Source of the DNA: CAZDXB01 sp964509335
Lineage (GTDB): Bacteria > Bacteroidota > Ignavibacteria > Kapaibacteriales > UBA2268
DNA: 64,000 bases
Direction: 5' to 3'
Assembly (NCBI GenBank): GCA_964509335.1
Contig: CAZDXB010000001.1
Span: 202,124 to 266,123 of the forward strand
The notes under the pieces are model-generated. The model saw only the letters and a list, made by a program, of their open reading frames with translations, ran no database searches and had not been told where the DNA came from. The position numbers and the translations under genes were made by a program. Below, in pieces: positions 50,226 to 59,439 of the stretch; position 1 is the stretch's first letter; each line of letters begins with the position of its first letter.

Positions 50226-53003
50226 TTATCTTCCTCTATATTCCACGCCTTCCAACAACCATTTTGGCGCCGGCTCGCCTTTTAAGTAATGGTCGAAAAA
50301 CTGCATCATTTTTATCGTATAGTCGAGCTTGTTGGGAAATTTCGAGGGCCAATGAGGCTCTCCGCGATACTGCAAAAATACGCAGTTTTTGTTCAGCCTT
50401 CTCAAAGCTAAGTAAAGCTCAATGCCCTGCTCCCAAGGCACAGCTTGATCTTTGTCTCCGAACATAAGCATAAACGGCGTGTCGATTTTTCTCGCTTGAA
50501 ATATAGGCGAGTTGTTCAAATAATTATCAAGAGAATCCCAAAGCGCGCCGCCAATTCTGCTTTGGTATTTCTCGTATTGGAATTGCCTAGCCAAACCGGT
50601 GCCTAGACGAATTCCGCTGTAAGCGCTGGTCATATTGCCAACTGGCGCTCCGGAGACAGCCGCGGCGAACAAGTCGGTTTGAGTAATCAAAAACGCCGTT
50701 TCGTAGCCGCCCCAAGAGTGTCCTTGTATGCCAATAGCAGTCGAATCTATCCAGCCTGTTTCCATAACCTTCCTTACGCCCGAAACCACGCAATCCAAAG
50801 CGTCAAAACCGGGATTGCCGGTTCCGTATTTAATATCGGGGAAGAAAATCACGTAATCCTTGCCGGTGTACATTTGAAAACAAGGCAAATGCCATATTTT
50901 TGGGTCCCAGAATCTATTATAATAGTCCGAAAATTTCTCGTAAAAATAAGCGAGCATCGGGTATTTTTTGCCCTTTTCCATATTGGGGGGCCAAACAATC
51001 CATCCTCTTATAGTGTCGCCGGCGGAATTAACCCATCTTGTAAGCTCGGTCTCGCCCCATTTGTATTTTTCGACTTGCTCTTGATAATTGGTCAATCTGA
51101 CCTCTTCCTTAAAAAGCGAATCGGCTACCCACAAATCGGGATATTGGGTATAAGTTTCTTTTGTATATAATAGTTTGTAAGTATCCTTTGCTTTCTGAGC
51201 GATTTTAAGCCTGTTGTCGTCTTTAAACGCTAATTCCTGTCCGAGTATTCCAAAGTTGAGCCAAGAAAGACTGACCGTCTTTTTCTCTTCGTTGAAACCG
51301 GTAATCATAACGGTTTCGTTATTCTTATAGTAAATCTTCTCCGGATTGAGTTTTCTAATTCGGTAAGTTATTTTATGAACTTTCCCCGAAGCCGCGGTTA
51401 AATTAAGATATCCGTCTCCGTTTGGAAAGAACATCCAGATATCGTAGCGGCTATAGATAATAGCTCCGTCGTTTTCGAGCCAGCCGCCAAAACCGTAGCT
51501 AGGCGGGTCCGTGGGTTGGTCGAACTCTACGTTGTAGAAATTAATTTCCTCTTCAATCGGTTTGGTTAAATGAATAGTCGTATCGTTTCTGCAATCGTAA
51601 GAATACCAACTTTTATCTTTATAATAGACGATAAAATCACCGGACGGAGAAATATGAGCTTCGCCCATAAATTTATCGACAATTTTATCGCGCTCGCCAG
51701 TAGTTAAATCCACTTCGTATAAATCGTAAAACCAACCGTTCCAAGTAATCTCTTTTAGATAAGGTTTTTGGGTATAACCGATAGCTTTCTTTGGGTTCTC
51801 GGCGAAAGCGACTCTCGGCAAATTAGTGTCCGCTAATTGAGTCCATTTATCTAAATCCGTATGATAGACCGCTTGGAAAATTCTGTCTTTATTGCGGCTC
51901 CACCATTTCTTTTGATGGGTCTTAATTCGCGGGTCGTTCCAATGCCAAAGGTCTAAGCCTTTTTCTTTCAGAATTGTGTCTTTGTCGAAAAAAGTCGAGT
52001 CGGCGTATTTAACGTCGGGTTTATCTAAAGAAGTGTCGGCTATTGGCTTAAATCCGAAAAACAGCCTGTCGCCGTCCTTAGTCCATTTCAATTTGTTGTC
52101 AAAAGCAACTTTCCAGCCTTCAGGAGCGGACGTATTCAATGAATCGGGAACGGTTACTAAAGTATCTAATTCTTTGTTTTTACTGTTCCAAAGCATCAAC
52201 ATACAGCTGTCAGGCTTCTTTTCGTAACCTTCCTTGCCTGCGACAAAAGACATTACCGCATTTTCGTCGTTCCAAGTTAAATTAGAATAATGCGTTTTTT
52301 CGCCAGCCATTATCTTCATTGGAAAATTGAAAATGCCTTCTAGTTTTATATAATATACGCCGTTGTTCTTAGCTTCCTCGTCGGCGACTACGTAAGCAAA
52401 ATAATGAGAAAGGGTGTCGAAAGCGAACTCGCTTACGTTGTGCAAGGGCAGTTCCGCACCTTGAGGCAAATTCCTCAAGACAATCTCGTCGCCTACAATT
52501 CTCTTATCGTCTGAATTTTTCTTTTTATCCAAAACGTAAACTAACCAATCGGAATTCTCGGAAAATTCATACTTTTTAACGTTGTCGAATCTAGTTCTTT
52601 CTCCGTTCTCCAGATTAATCAATTCGAGCGAATCTTTAGGCTCTTTACCTCTTTCCGCGTTAGCCAAATCAATCGCCGAAGGACGAATTGTAACCGCGGC
52701 GTAGGAAGCGTCGTTAGTAAAAGTAGGGCGAACGCCGCGTTCGAACTCGTATTTTAAATCTTTAGTCGAATCGACGGCGGATTGAACGAAAGCTTTGGGG
52801 TCTCCCCTGTCCGGCTCGGTATGGTAGCCGACCCATTCGCCGTCGTTTGATATAGTTTTGCTTTGAATAGAACGAAATTTCATTACGTCTTTTATCGTCA
52901 TAGCCTTTTTATCTTCGTCGGCGCTAAGTTTTAAGCCGAATAGAAGAACTATAAGCGAGAAAAACGATATTCTTACAGTAAGTTTTAATGAATTCATAAT
53001 CAT
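50226..53003 (-). CDS. S9 family peptidase (prolyl oligopeptidase type)
   Basis: A 925-residue exported serine peptidase (signal peptide LTVRISFFSLIVLLFGLKLSA; a second ATG two codons into the gene is an equal start). The N-terminal 600 residues form a beta-propeller of the dipeptidyl-peptidase type; the C-terminal 260 residues form the alpha/beta-hydrolase. The triad is complete: Ser in GIQGHSWGGYETAFL, Asp in MFGDKDQAVPWEQG and His in YRGEPHWPSKF. It probably clips dipeptides or short peptides in the periplasm or outside, feeding amino acid use. Monocistronic. Confidence 0.93.
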   Translation of the reverse strand: MIMNSLKLTVRISFFSLIVLLFGLKLSADEDKKAMTIKDVMKFRSIQSKTISNDGEWVGYHTEPDRGDPKAFVQSAVDSTKDLKYEFERGVRPTFTNDASYAAVTIRPSAIDLANAERGKEPKDSLELINLENGERTRFDNVKKYEFSENSDWLVYVLDKKKNSDDKRIVGDEIVLRNLPQGAELPLHNVSEFAFDTLSHYFAYVVADEEAKNNGVYYIKLEGIFNFPMKIMAGEKTHYSNLTWNDENAVMSFVAGKEGYEKKPDSCMLMLWNSKNKELDTLVTVPDSLNTSAPEGWKVAFDNKLKWTKDGDRLFFGFKPIADTSLDKPDVKYADSTFFDKDTILKEKGLDLWHWNDPRIKTHQKKWWSRNKDRIFQAVYHTDLDKWTQLADTNLPRVAFAENPKKAIGYTQKPYLKEITWNGWFYDLYEVDLTTGERDKIVDKFMGEAHISPSGDFIVYYKDKSWYSYDCRNDTTIHLTKPIEEEINFYNVEFDQPTDPPSYGFGGWLENDGAIIYSRYDIWMFFPNGDGYLNLTAASGKVHKITYRIRKLNPEKIYYKNNETVMITGFNEEKKTVSLSWLNFGILGQELAFKDDNRLKIAQKAKDTYKLLYTKETYTQYPDLWVADSLFKEEVRLTNYQEQVEKYKWGETELTRWVNSAGDTIRGWIVWPPNMEKGKKYPMLAYFYEKFSDYYNRFWDPKIWHLPCFQMYTGKDYVIFFPDIKYGTGNPGFDALDCVVSGVRKVMETGWIDSTAIGIQGHSWGGYETAFLITQTDLFAAAVSGAPVGNMTSAYSGIRLGTGLARQFQYEKYQSRIGGALWDSLDNYLNNSPIFQARKIDTPFMLMFGDKDQAVPWEQGIELYLALRRLNKNCVFLQYRGEPHWPSKFPNKLDYTIKMMQFFDHYLKGEPAPKWLLEGVEYRGR

Positions 53004-53078
53004 ATCAATGGATTAAAGTTTATTTCACAAAATTTATTTCAAAAATCTACGAACGTTAAACTACAAAGTTACGAAATT

Positions 53079-53774
53079 TTATTTGTATGCGTATTTAAAA
53101 CTTCTGAAAGCGAGAAAAACAGAGAAGGCGATAATTGCCGCGCCCCAAAACCAGTAAGGCAGAATTAAATTTTTCTCGATAACGCCGGTATCCGAAAGAT
53201 AAATCCTTCCCCCGACCGAAGCTCCTTTCGAAAACAGATAATCGACGCTTAAATATACGGAGGCGAAAGCTTGAACGCCGAGAAATTGAACCGTTACTCT
53301 TTTTACTTTTTCTCTCGCTTTGACGGCTATAGCAAGAATAACGACGGCGAACAAGATTATTAATAACGCTCCGAAAAAGTTCTTAATCCAAAATATAACG
53401 GATAAAATCAAAATAGCGCCGAGAATATATAAGGCTATTCGAGAAGTGTTGAGTCTTCTGGAACAAACAAGAAAAATCGCGCCGGCGATAGTCGGACCGA
53501 TTGGCCCCGCCGCGGCGACTATAGCCGCGCCGACGCGACCTAAATATAGACTGCCGCTATGAACCGCCAATCCCGAGCCGTTTGAATATATCTCCAGTCT
53601 TTGGAAATCGCCGCCCAGAATTAAAGCCGCCAATCCGTGCCCCATCTCGTGGAACCAAGTCCCTAGCAAAGTGAAAGGATATAAAATCAATTTGCCGCCG
53701 GGCAATTGCCACAATACTATCGTAGCGATAGCTATCGCCAACAGAACAATTAAACTGACATTTTTCGTTTGCAT
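53079..53774 (-). CDS. M50 family metallopeptidase (M50B-like)
   Basis: A 231-residue membrane protein with six or so hydrophobic segments and the zinc motif HEMGH (residues 42-46, in WFHEMGHGLAALILGG). It fits the M50B-like group (PF13398 type) of short site-2-protease relatives, which cleave within the membrane or, in some members, may have lost this activity. The third zinc ligand cannot be picked with confidence. It follows recG by 17 bp on the same strand and so is probably cotranscribed, an association without an obvious reason. Confidence 0.82.
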   Translation of the reverse strand: MQTKNVSLIVLLAIAIATIVLWQLPGGKLILYPFTLLGTWFHEMGHGLAALILGGDFQRLEIYSNGSGLAVHSGSLYLGRVGAAIVAAAGPIGPTIAGAIFLVCSRRLNTSRIALYILGAILILSVIFWIKNFFGALLIILFAVVILAIAVKAREKVKRVTVQFLGVQAFASVYLSVDYLFSKGASVGGRIYLSDTGVIEKNLILPYWFWGAAIIAFSVFLAFRSFKYAYK

Positions 53775-53791
53775 TCAATCCAACCTTGTAA

Positions 53792-56014
53792 TCAAGCTAT
53801 TTCGTAAAATTTACCTTTTGTTTTGCGCAATTTAACAAATTCTTCTCTTAGCTTTTTGTTCTCCGGTTTACGCAAATGAGGGTCGTCTTCGATTATTCTA
53901 AACGCGTCCCTTTTAGCTTTTGATATTATATCGCCGTCGGACGCTAAGTCGATAAAATTAAACTCCGGCATTCCCGCTTGTCTCGTCCCCAAAACGTCGC
54001 CGGGACCGCGCAATTGCAAATCCGTCTCGGCAATTTGAAAACCGTCGTCGCTTTTCTCCATAGCTCGCAACCTTATTATTACGTTCTTCTGCTCCCCTTC
54101 TTTCTTCCACTTGTTTTTAAATTCGTATTTAAAACTTTCTTTCGCAGCCAAAAAGCAAAACGATTTATCAGCGCTCCTGCCAACTCTGCCTCTTAATTGA
54201 TGAAGTTGCGCCAATCCGAATTTCTCGGCGTTTTCTATTAACATAACGTTAGCGTTCGGAACGTCTATTCCCACTTCTATCACCGTAGTAGCGACCAGTA
54301 TATCGTATTCTTTATTCAAAAACGCTTTCATTGATTCTTCTTTTTCGTACCAAAACATTTGTCCGTGCAAAAGTCCGCATTTTAACTTCGGAAATATAAC
54401 TTCGTTAATCTTTTCAAATTCTTTTGTCGCCGCTTTATATTCCAGTTTTTCGGACTCTTCGACCAACGGATAAACTATATACGCCTGTTTTCCCTTCTCA
54501 GCTTGACTTCGAATGAATTCGTAAACTTGCTTAAGCTGGCTTTCAAAAACTACTCGTGTATCTATCGGCTTTCGGTCTTTTGGCTTTTCGCGAATTATAG
54601 AAACGTCTAAATCGCCGTATAAAGTCAAGGATAAAGTTCTCGGTATCGGCGTCGCCGACATTACTAATATATGCGGACTAATTTCTTCGCCGAATGAAAG
54701 CTTGCCCAGCTCTCTCAACTTGCCCCTTTGCGAGACGCCGAACCTGTGTTGTTCGTCTATTATAATTAATCCCAATTTATTATACGCTATATCGCTCTGG
54801 AACATAGCGTGCGTGCCGATGATAATGTTAGCCTCGCCGGTTGAAATTTTTTCGAGAATTTTATTCCTCATTTTTTTCTTTTGCCCGCCTAAAAGCTGGA
54901 CAATCTCTACGTCGATATCTTCCAAAAAATTCTTGATTGTGTGATAATGTTGCTCGGCTAAAATTTCCGTAGGCGCCATAATCGCCGCTTGATAGCCGTT
55001 GTCGATTACCGACAGCATTATTAACAAAGCGACAATAGTCTTCCCCGAGCCTACGTCTCCTTGTAGCAGACGGTTCATAGGTCCGCCGCTTTGCATATCG
55101 TTTGTTATCTCTCGAATTGTTTTCTTTTGGTCTTTAGTAAGCTCAAACGGAAGAGATTCGTATAATTCCCGCGCTTTCGGACTTTTAGGGTCGAAAGCCG
55201 GTCCTTTTTCTCGCTCTTTAACTTTCTCTTTCTGAATCGCCAGAAAAAGCTCGAAGAAGAAGATTTCCTCGTATTTCATTCTTTCGATAGAACGACTTAT
55301 ATCCCTTCCGCTTTTAGGAAAATGGAGGCTCTTTACCGTTTCGGATTTGCTAGGAAAGTCGTATTTCTTAATCAAATCAGGCGGCAGGCATTCTTTAAAG
55401 CTCTTTGCGGCGTCGTCGATAATCTGTCTAACGGTCTGCCTCAATAGCTTCATATTCCATCTGGCTTTCTTCAAGCCCGAAGGCATTCTGTAAATAGGCA
55501 GTATCTCGCCTTTTCTATAGCGTTTTTCCTCTTCGGCGTCGAAACGCTGGATTTCCGGATGATGAAACGTAATCTTTTTGTATTTGTCTAGTTCGGGACT
55601 GCCGCTAACGACTATCCACTGATTTTCTTTGTAGGATTTGTTGAAGAAATCGGCGTAAGACCAGAATAATATACTCGCTTCGCCGTCGCCGTCGGATATA
55701 TCGAGACGCAACATTTGTCTGTTCCCTCGAAGTTTTTTAAGAGCTTTATTAACGATTTTTCCGACAACCGTTATTTCGCCTTTCAATGAATAATCGGCAA
55801 AACCGGCGTTCAAGTTAGCGCTTGTCTGCTGCAATAATTTAATAGATAAGGCTTTAAGCGACGACACGGCGTTCCTGTCGATATAGTCTCTGGGAAAATA
55901 TTCGGCTAAATCTCTTGGAGTTTCGATTCCTTCTCGAAGCAAAGCCTTTGCTTTTCGAGGTCCCACCCCTTTTATATATTGTAGTTCGCTAACTTCTTTG
56001 TTCTTGTCGTCCAT
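53792..56014 (-). CDS. recG: ATP-dependent DNA helicase RecG
   Basis: A 740-residue superfamily 2 helicase that reverses stalled replication forks and unwinds Holliday junctions. The N-terminal wedge/OB domain (about 60-200; GPRKAKALLREGIETPRDLA) is followed by the helicase core: Walker A (RLLQGDVGSGKTIVALLIML), DEQH box (LIIIDEQHRFG), motif III (MSATPIPRTLSLTL), motif V (ATTVIEVGIDVPNANVM) and motif VI (LHQLRGRVGRSADKSFCF). Length is slightly above average. First gene of a unit with the M50 peptidase. Confidence 0.97.
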   Translation of the reverse strand: MDDKNKEVSELQYIKGVGPRKAKALLREGIETPRDLAEYFPRDYIDRNAVSSLKALSIKLLQQTSANLNAGFADYSLKGEITVVGKIVNKALKKLRGNRQMLRLDISDGDGEASILFWSYADFFNKSYKENQWIVVSGSPELDKYKKITFHHPEIQRFDAEEEKRYRKGEILPIYRMPSGLKKARWNMKLLRQTVRQIIDDAAKSFKECLPPDLIKKYDFPSKSETVKSLHFPKSGRDISRSIERMKYEEIFFFELFLAIQKEKVKEREKGPAFDPKSPKARELYESLPFELTKDQKKTIREITNDMQSGGPMNRLLQGDVGSGKTIVALLIMLSVIDNGYQAAIMAPTEILAEQHYHTIKNFLEDIDVEIVQLLGGQKKKMRNKILEKISTGEANIIIGTHAMFQSDIAYNKLGLIIIDEQHRFGVSQRGKLRELGKLSFGEEISPHILVMSATPIPRTLSLTLYGDLDVSIIREKPKDRKPIDTRVVFESQLKQVYEFIRSQAEKGKQAYIVYPLVEESEKLEYKAATKEFEKINEVIFPKLKCGLLHGQMFWYEKEESMKAFLNKEYDILVATTVIEVGIDVPNANVMLIENAEKFGLAQLHQLRGRVGRSADKSFCFLAAKESFKYEFKNKWKKEGEQKNVIIRLRAMEKSDDGFQIAETDLQLRGPGDVLGTRQAGMPEFNFIDLASDGDIISKAKRDAFRIIEDDPHLRKPENKKLREEFVKLRKTKGKFYEIA

Positions 56015-56070
56015 CCTTTGACTATCAAATTATAACTATAATTAAAATTATTAATTTATAATTATTTTTG

Positions 56071-56078
56071 TAACTTTG
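56071..56078 (+). promoter_or_regulatory. Candidate -7 box for the alpha/beta hydrolase unit
   Basis: TAACTTTG fits TAnnTTTG and lies 33 nt upstream of the ATG at 56112. A TTTG -33 box is not seen at the right distance. Confidence 0.3.
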
Positions 56079-56111
56079 AGACTTTTAAAATAATAATTTT
56101 AACGGAAAGAT

Positions 56112-57026
56112 ATGGAAATATTAGACGGAAAATACGTAGCAAACGGCGAGAAAAATCTATTTACGAAAATCAGCGGCGAGGGTTCGCCGGCGGTAGTAAT
56201 CGAGCCCGGCTGGGCTGGTATGTCGGTAGATTGGGAACCGATACAAAGAGAACTCTCAAAAGAGACGACCGTAATTAGTTACGACAGGGCGGGATACTGC
56301 GAAAGCCCCGCCAGCGACAACAAAAGAACCGGAATGAAAATAGCCGAGGAACTTTACAACGCTCTAAAAAACTCCGGCGTAAACGGACCCTACGTCTTTA
56401 TTGGACACGACGCCGGCGGTTTCTATTCGCAACTCTTTTTTAAGATGTTCCCCAACGAGATCGCGGGTTTGGTTTTGGTTGATTCGCTAACTGAAAATCA
56501 TTTGCAATTCAGAGAAATCGACGCCCCGACATTCAACAAAATTTTCTCGCTCGACACTATGAAAGCGAACTTTAAGCAATATTCGGATATGAAAAGCGAA
56601 GATTTTGAGAAACAAGTCGCTCCGGCTCTTTTGCAATTCTTCCAAAATCGTTTGCCGCATATAAGAGAGGCTATGGGAGCTTATCTATCGGACAACACTA
56701 TCTTTAAAACAACTTTAGCGGAAATGGAAGAATTTGAAGAAAGCGCGAAATTTTATAAAGACTTGAGCATTTTTTCAAATATTCCTGTTAGAATTTTATG
56801 TAGGGATATCAAAAGTATGACGGAAACTCTTAGCAAAACTATACCTGAAAAAGAAGCTAAGTTAAGCGAAGAGTTATGGTTAAAGCTGAGTAAAGATATG
56901 CTTAATTTATCGACTGACAGCGAGTTCTTTATTGTTGAAAACGCCGGACACGACATTCATATAGAAAACCCCAAAGCGGTGGTTGACACGGTTAAATCAA
57001 TATTGCCCGCCGCTTCCGAATTATAA
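56112..57026 (+). CDS. Alpha/beta hydrolase with Asp at the nucleophile position
   Basis: A 304-residue cytosolic alpha/beta-hydrolase fold protein. The order fits: oxyanion strand (VVIEPGWAGMSVDWEPIQRE), nucleophile elbow (YVFIGHDAGGFYSQLF), and catalytic His in VENAGHDIHIENPKA. The elbow GHDAG has Asp where esterases have Ser. Asp is normal in haloalkane dehalogenases and epoxide hydrolases, but the rest (LVLVDSLTENHLQFREI) resembles Ser-type members. It begins a rightward gene series; the next gene (SRAP) starts 10 nt later. Confidence 0.85.
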   Translation: MEILDGKYVANGEKNLFTKISGEGSPAVVIEPGWAGMSVDWEPIQRELSKETTVISYDRAGYCESPASDNKRTGMKIAEELYNALKNSGVNGPYVFIGHDAGGFYSQLFFKMFPNEIAGLVLVDSLTENHLQFREIDAPTFNKIFSLDTMKANFKQYSDMKSEDFEKQVAPALLQFFQNRLPHIREAMGAYLSDNTIFKTTLAEMEEFEESAKFYKDLSIFSNIPVRILCRDIKSMTETLSKTIPEKEAKLSEELWLKLSKDMLNLSTDSEFFIVENAGHDIHIENPKAVVDTVKSILPAASEL

Positions 57027-57036
57027 GGGAAAAGTT

Positions 57037-57717
57037 ATGTGCGGAAGATTCGCTTTATCGGCAAAAACGAGCGAAATTGAAAAACTATTACATAGGGTAA
57101 AATTCAAGGACGAACTTAACCCTAGATATAATATCGCTCCGTCGCAGCAAATCGCCGCCGTAATCAACACGAATTCCAAGGAAATCACTTATTTAAGATG
57201 GGGGCTTATTCCATTTTGGGCGAAGGACAAAAAAATCGGCTTTAAAATGATTAACGCCAGAGCCGAAAGCCTGCTCGAAAAACCGTCTTTCAAAACTTCA
57301 TTCAGAAAGAAGCGATGCTTGATTTTAGCCGACGGGTTCTTTGAGTGGAAAAAGATAAAAGGCTCCAAAAGAAAAGCGCCTTACTTTTTCAAAATGAAAA
57401 ACGGCAAGCCTTTCGCTTTCGCCGGGCTATGGGACGAATGGCGTTCGCCGGAAGACGAAACCATCATAAGCGGAACGATTATTACAGCGCCGCCAAACGA
57501 TTTAGTTAAACAAATTCACGACAGAATGCCCGCTATTGTTCCCGAACAAAATTTCGAAGAATGGCTTTCGAACGATTCCGACATTCAAGCTTTGAAAAAT
57601 TTATTAAAACCGTATCCTTCCGAACAAATGGAAGCGCGCGAAGTTTCTTTGGAAGTAAATAATCCCGTAAACGATTATCCGGACATAATAGCTCCGGCAA
57701 ATAAAAAGTTGTTTTAA
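57037..57717 (+). CDS. SRAP-domain protein (YedK/HMCES family)
   Basis: A 226-residue protein. The true start is the ATG at 57037 because the family's catalytic Cys must be residue 2 (MCGRFALS); AAGGGA precedes it. YedK/HMCES proteins form a covalent thiazolidine with abasic sites in single-stranded DNA, protecting them from breakage. The other active-site blocks are seen: RYNIAPSQQIAAVIN (Asn), INARAESLLEK, CLILADGFFEWKKIKG (Glu) and KQIHDRMPAIV (His). It stands 10 nt after the hydrolase gene and two genes before exonuclease III, which also acts on abasic sites. Confidence 0.95.
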   Translation: MCGRFALSAKTSEIEKLLHRVKFKDELNPRYNIAPSQQIAAVINTNSKEITYLRWGLIPFWAKDKKIGFKMINARAESLLEKPSFKTSFRKKRCLILADGFFEWKKIKGSKRKAPYFFKMKNGKPFAFAGLWDEWRSPEDETIISGTIITAPPNDLVKQIHDRMPAIVPEQNFEEWLSNDSDIQALKNLLKPYPSEQMEAREVSLEVNNPVNDYPDIIAPANKKLF

Positions 57718-57806
57718 ACGTGAAAAGAATATTGTTTTAAACTTTGTTTTAAAATGAAATTTGATTAAATTTATTGTTTGAGTTTTTTCATAAAAATCGG
57801 CGAAAA

Positions 57807-59420
57807 ATGAAAGACAAGCGAATACTGATAGTCGAAGACCAGCAGTTAATATCTACTAACATCAAGCTACTTTTAAAGTTCAACAATTACGAAATAGCGG
57901 GAATAGCGGAAACAGCCGACCAAGCTTTCGAAATTCTCGACAATGAAAAAGTCGATTTAATCCTAATGGACATAGCGCTGCCGGGCAGCTTGGACGGCAT
58001 CCAAGCGGCTGAAATTATTATAGGACGCTTCAATCTCCCGATAGTATATTTGACGGTAAAGAAAGACGCCGAAACTTTAAAAAGAGCGAAAAAAACCGCC
58101 CCATACGGCTATATAACCAAAGACATCGAGCTGAAAGAACAACTACCGATAGTCGTAGATTTCGCTTTATATAAACATCAAAGTGAAAAGGAAAAAAAAG
58201 CCCAAGAAAAAGCTTTAGCCGAAAGCGAAGAAAAATTCAGGAGTATAGTAAATTCCGCCAGAGACGCTATTATTTTTATCGACGGCGAAGGCAAAATAAC
58301 AAGCTGGAATCCGGCGGCGGAAGAGATATTCGGTTACAAAGAAAAAGAAGTCCAAAATAATAAATTAACCGATGTTTTAGCGCCAAAATTCTATTTAGAC
58401 GAATACGAAGAAAGATTTACCGAATTTAAAAACGACGGCGAAGGCGAATTTATTGGGAAGCCCATAGAACTTGAATTGAGAAGCAAAGACGGAGATATAA
58501 TACCAATTGAATCGTCTATAGCCACAATAAAAGTAAAAGACAATTGGAACGCTTGCTGCATTTTCCGAGACATAAGCAAAAGGCGAGAATCCGAAGAAGA
58601 AATCGAAAGATTAGTTCAAGAACTGCAGTATTCCAAAGAAATGGTGGAGCAAAACGCGAACGAAATCATTAACTTGAACACAAAACTTGAAGAATCGCAG
58701 GATATGCTAAAAGAACTAAACGCCAGCAAAGACAGATTCTTCTCAATAATAGCGCACGATTTGAAAGGACCTTTCCAAGGTTTTTTGGGTTACTCGGAAA
58801 TTCTTTCTCAAGACTTGGACGCCTTATCCGACGACGAAGTCCAAAGTTTCGCAAAAGAACTCTACGATTCCGCCAAGCAACTATTTAAATTATTAGAGAA
58901 TTTACTGCAATGGTCAAGACTGCAAAGAGGAGCGATTCAACGCGAGCCGATTAACGTTAACTTGAAACAGTTGGTTAATATGATATTCGACATACTTTCA
59001 ACCCAAGCAAATCAAAAAAACATCACTTTGGAAAACGAAGCGCCTGAAGATTTATCAGTTTTCACCGATATGAATATGCTAAACACGATACTTAGAAACT
59101 TTGTGGGCAATTCCATTAAATTTACCGAAGAAGGCGGAACTATTAAAGTAGGCGCCGACGCGATAGAAGACGGCAAAGCGCGAATACACGTTATCGACAA
59201 CGGCATAGGAATGAGCGACGAAGCAAAAAGCAAGATATTCAAAATCGACCAGCGCCACACGACAACCGGAACCGCAAACGAAAAAGGCACTGGATTAGGA
59301 TTGATACTATGCAAAGAGCTAATAGAAAAGAACGAAGGCGAAGTTTGGGTCGAAAGCGAAGAAGGCAAAGGAACCGCTTTTTACTTTACCGCCCCCATTG
59401 GAAATGAACAGAAATCTTAG
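57807..59420 (+). CDS. Receiver-PAS-histidine kinase hybrid
   Basis: A 537-residue sensor kinase of unusual order. A response-regulator receiver is at the N terminus (about 1-125, phospho-Asp55 in LILMDIALPG), followed by a PAS domain (about 145-265: FRSIVNSARDAIIFIDGEGK), a coiled coil, and then the kinase core. H-box: FFSIIAHDLKGPF (His317); N-box: RNFVGNSIKFTEEGG; G-boxes: VIDNGIGMSD and GTGLGLILCKELI. No membrane segment, so a cytosolic signal, possibly via PAS, is expected. The start is the ATG at 57807; a TTG 33 nt earlier also opens the frame. Lies 19 bp before the exonuclease III gene. Confidence 0.92.
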   Translation: MKDKRILIVEDQQLISTNIKLLLKFNNYEIAGIAETADQAFEILDNEKVDLILMDIALPGSLDGIQAAEIIIGRFNLPIVYLTVKKDAETLKRAKKTAPYGYITKDIELKEQLPIVVDFALYKHQSEKEKKAQEKALAESEEKFRSIVNSARDAIIFIDGEGKITSWNPAAEEIFGYKEKEVQNNKLTDVLAPKFYLDEYEERFTEFKNDGEGEFIGKPIELELRSKDGDIIPIESSIATIKVKDNWNACCIFRDISKRRESEEEIERLVQELQYSKEMVEQNANEIINLNTKLEESQDMLKELNASKDRFFSIIAHDLKGPFQGFLGYSEILSQDLDALSDDEVQSFAKELYDSAKQLFKLLENLLQWSRLQRGAIQREPINVNLKQLVNMIFDILSTQANQKNITLENEAPEDLSVFTDMNMLNTILRNFVGNSIKFTEEGGTIKVGADAIEDGKARIHVIDNGIGMSDEAKSKIFKIDQRHTTTGTANEKGTGLGLILCKELIEKNEGEVWVESEEGKGTAFYFTAPIGNEQKS

Positions 59421-59439
59421 TTTCAATTGAGTAAGAAAT

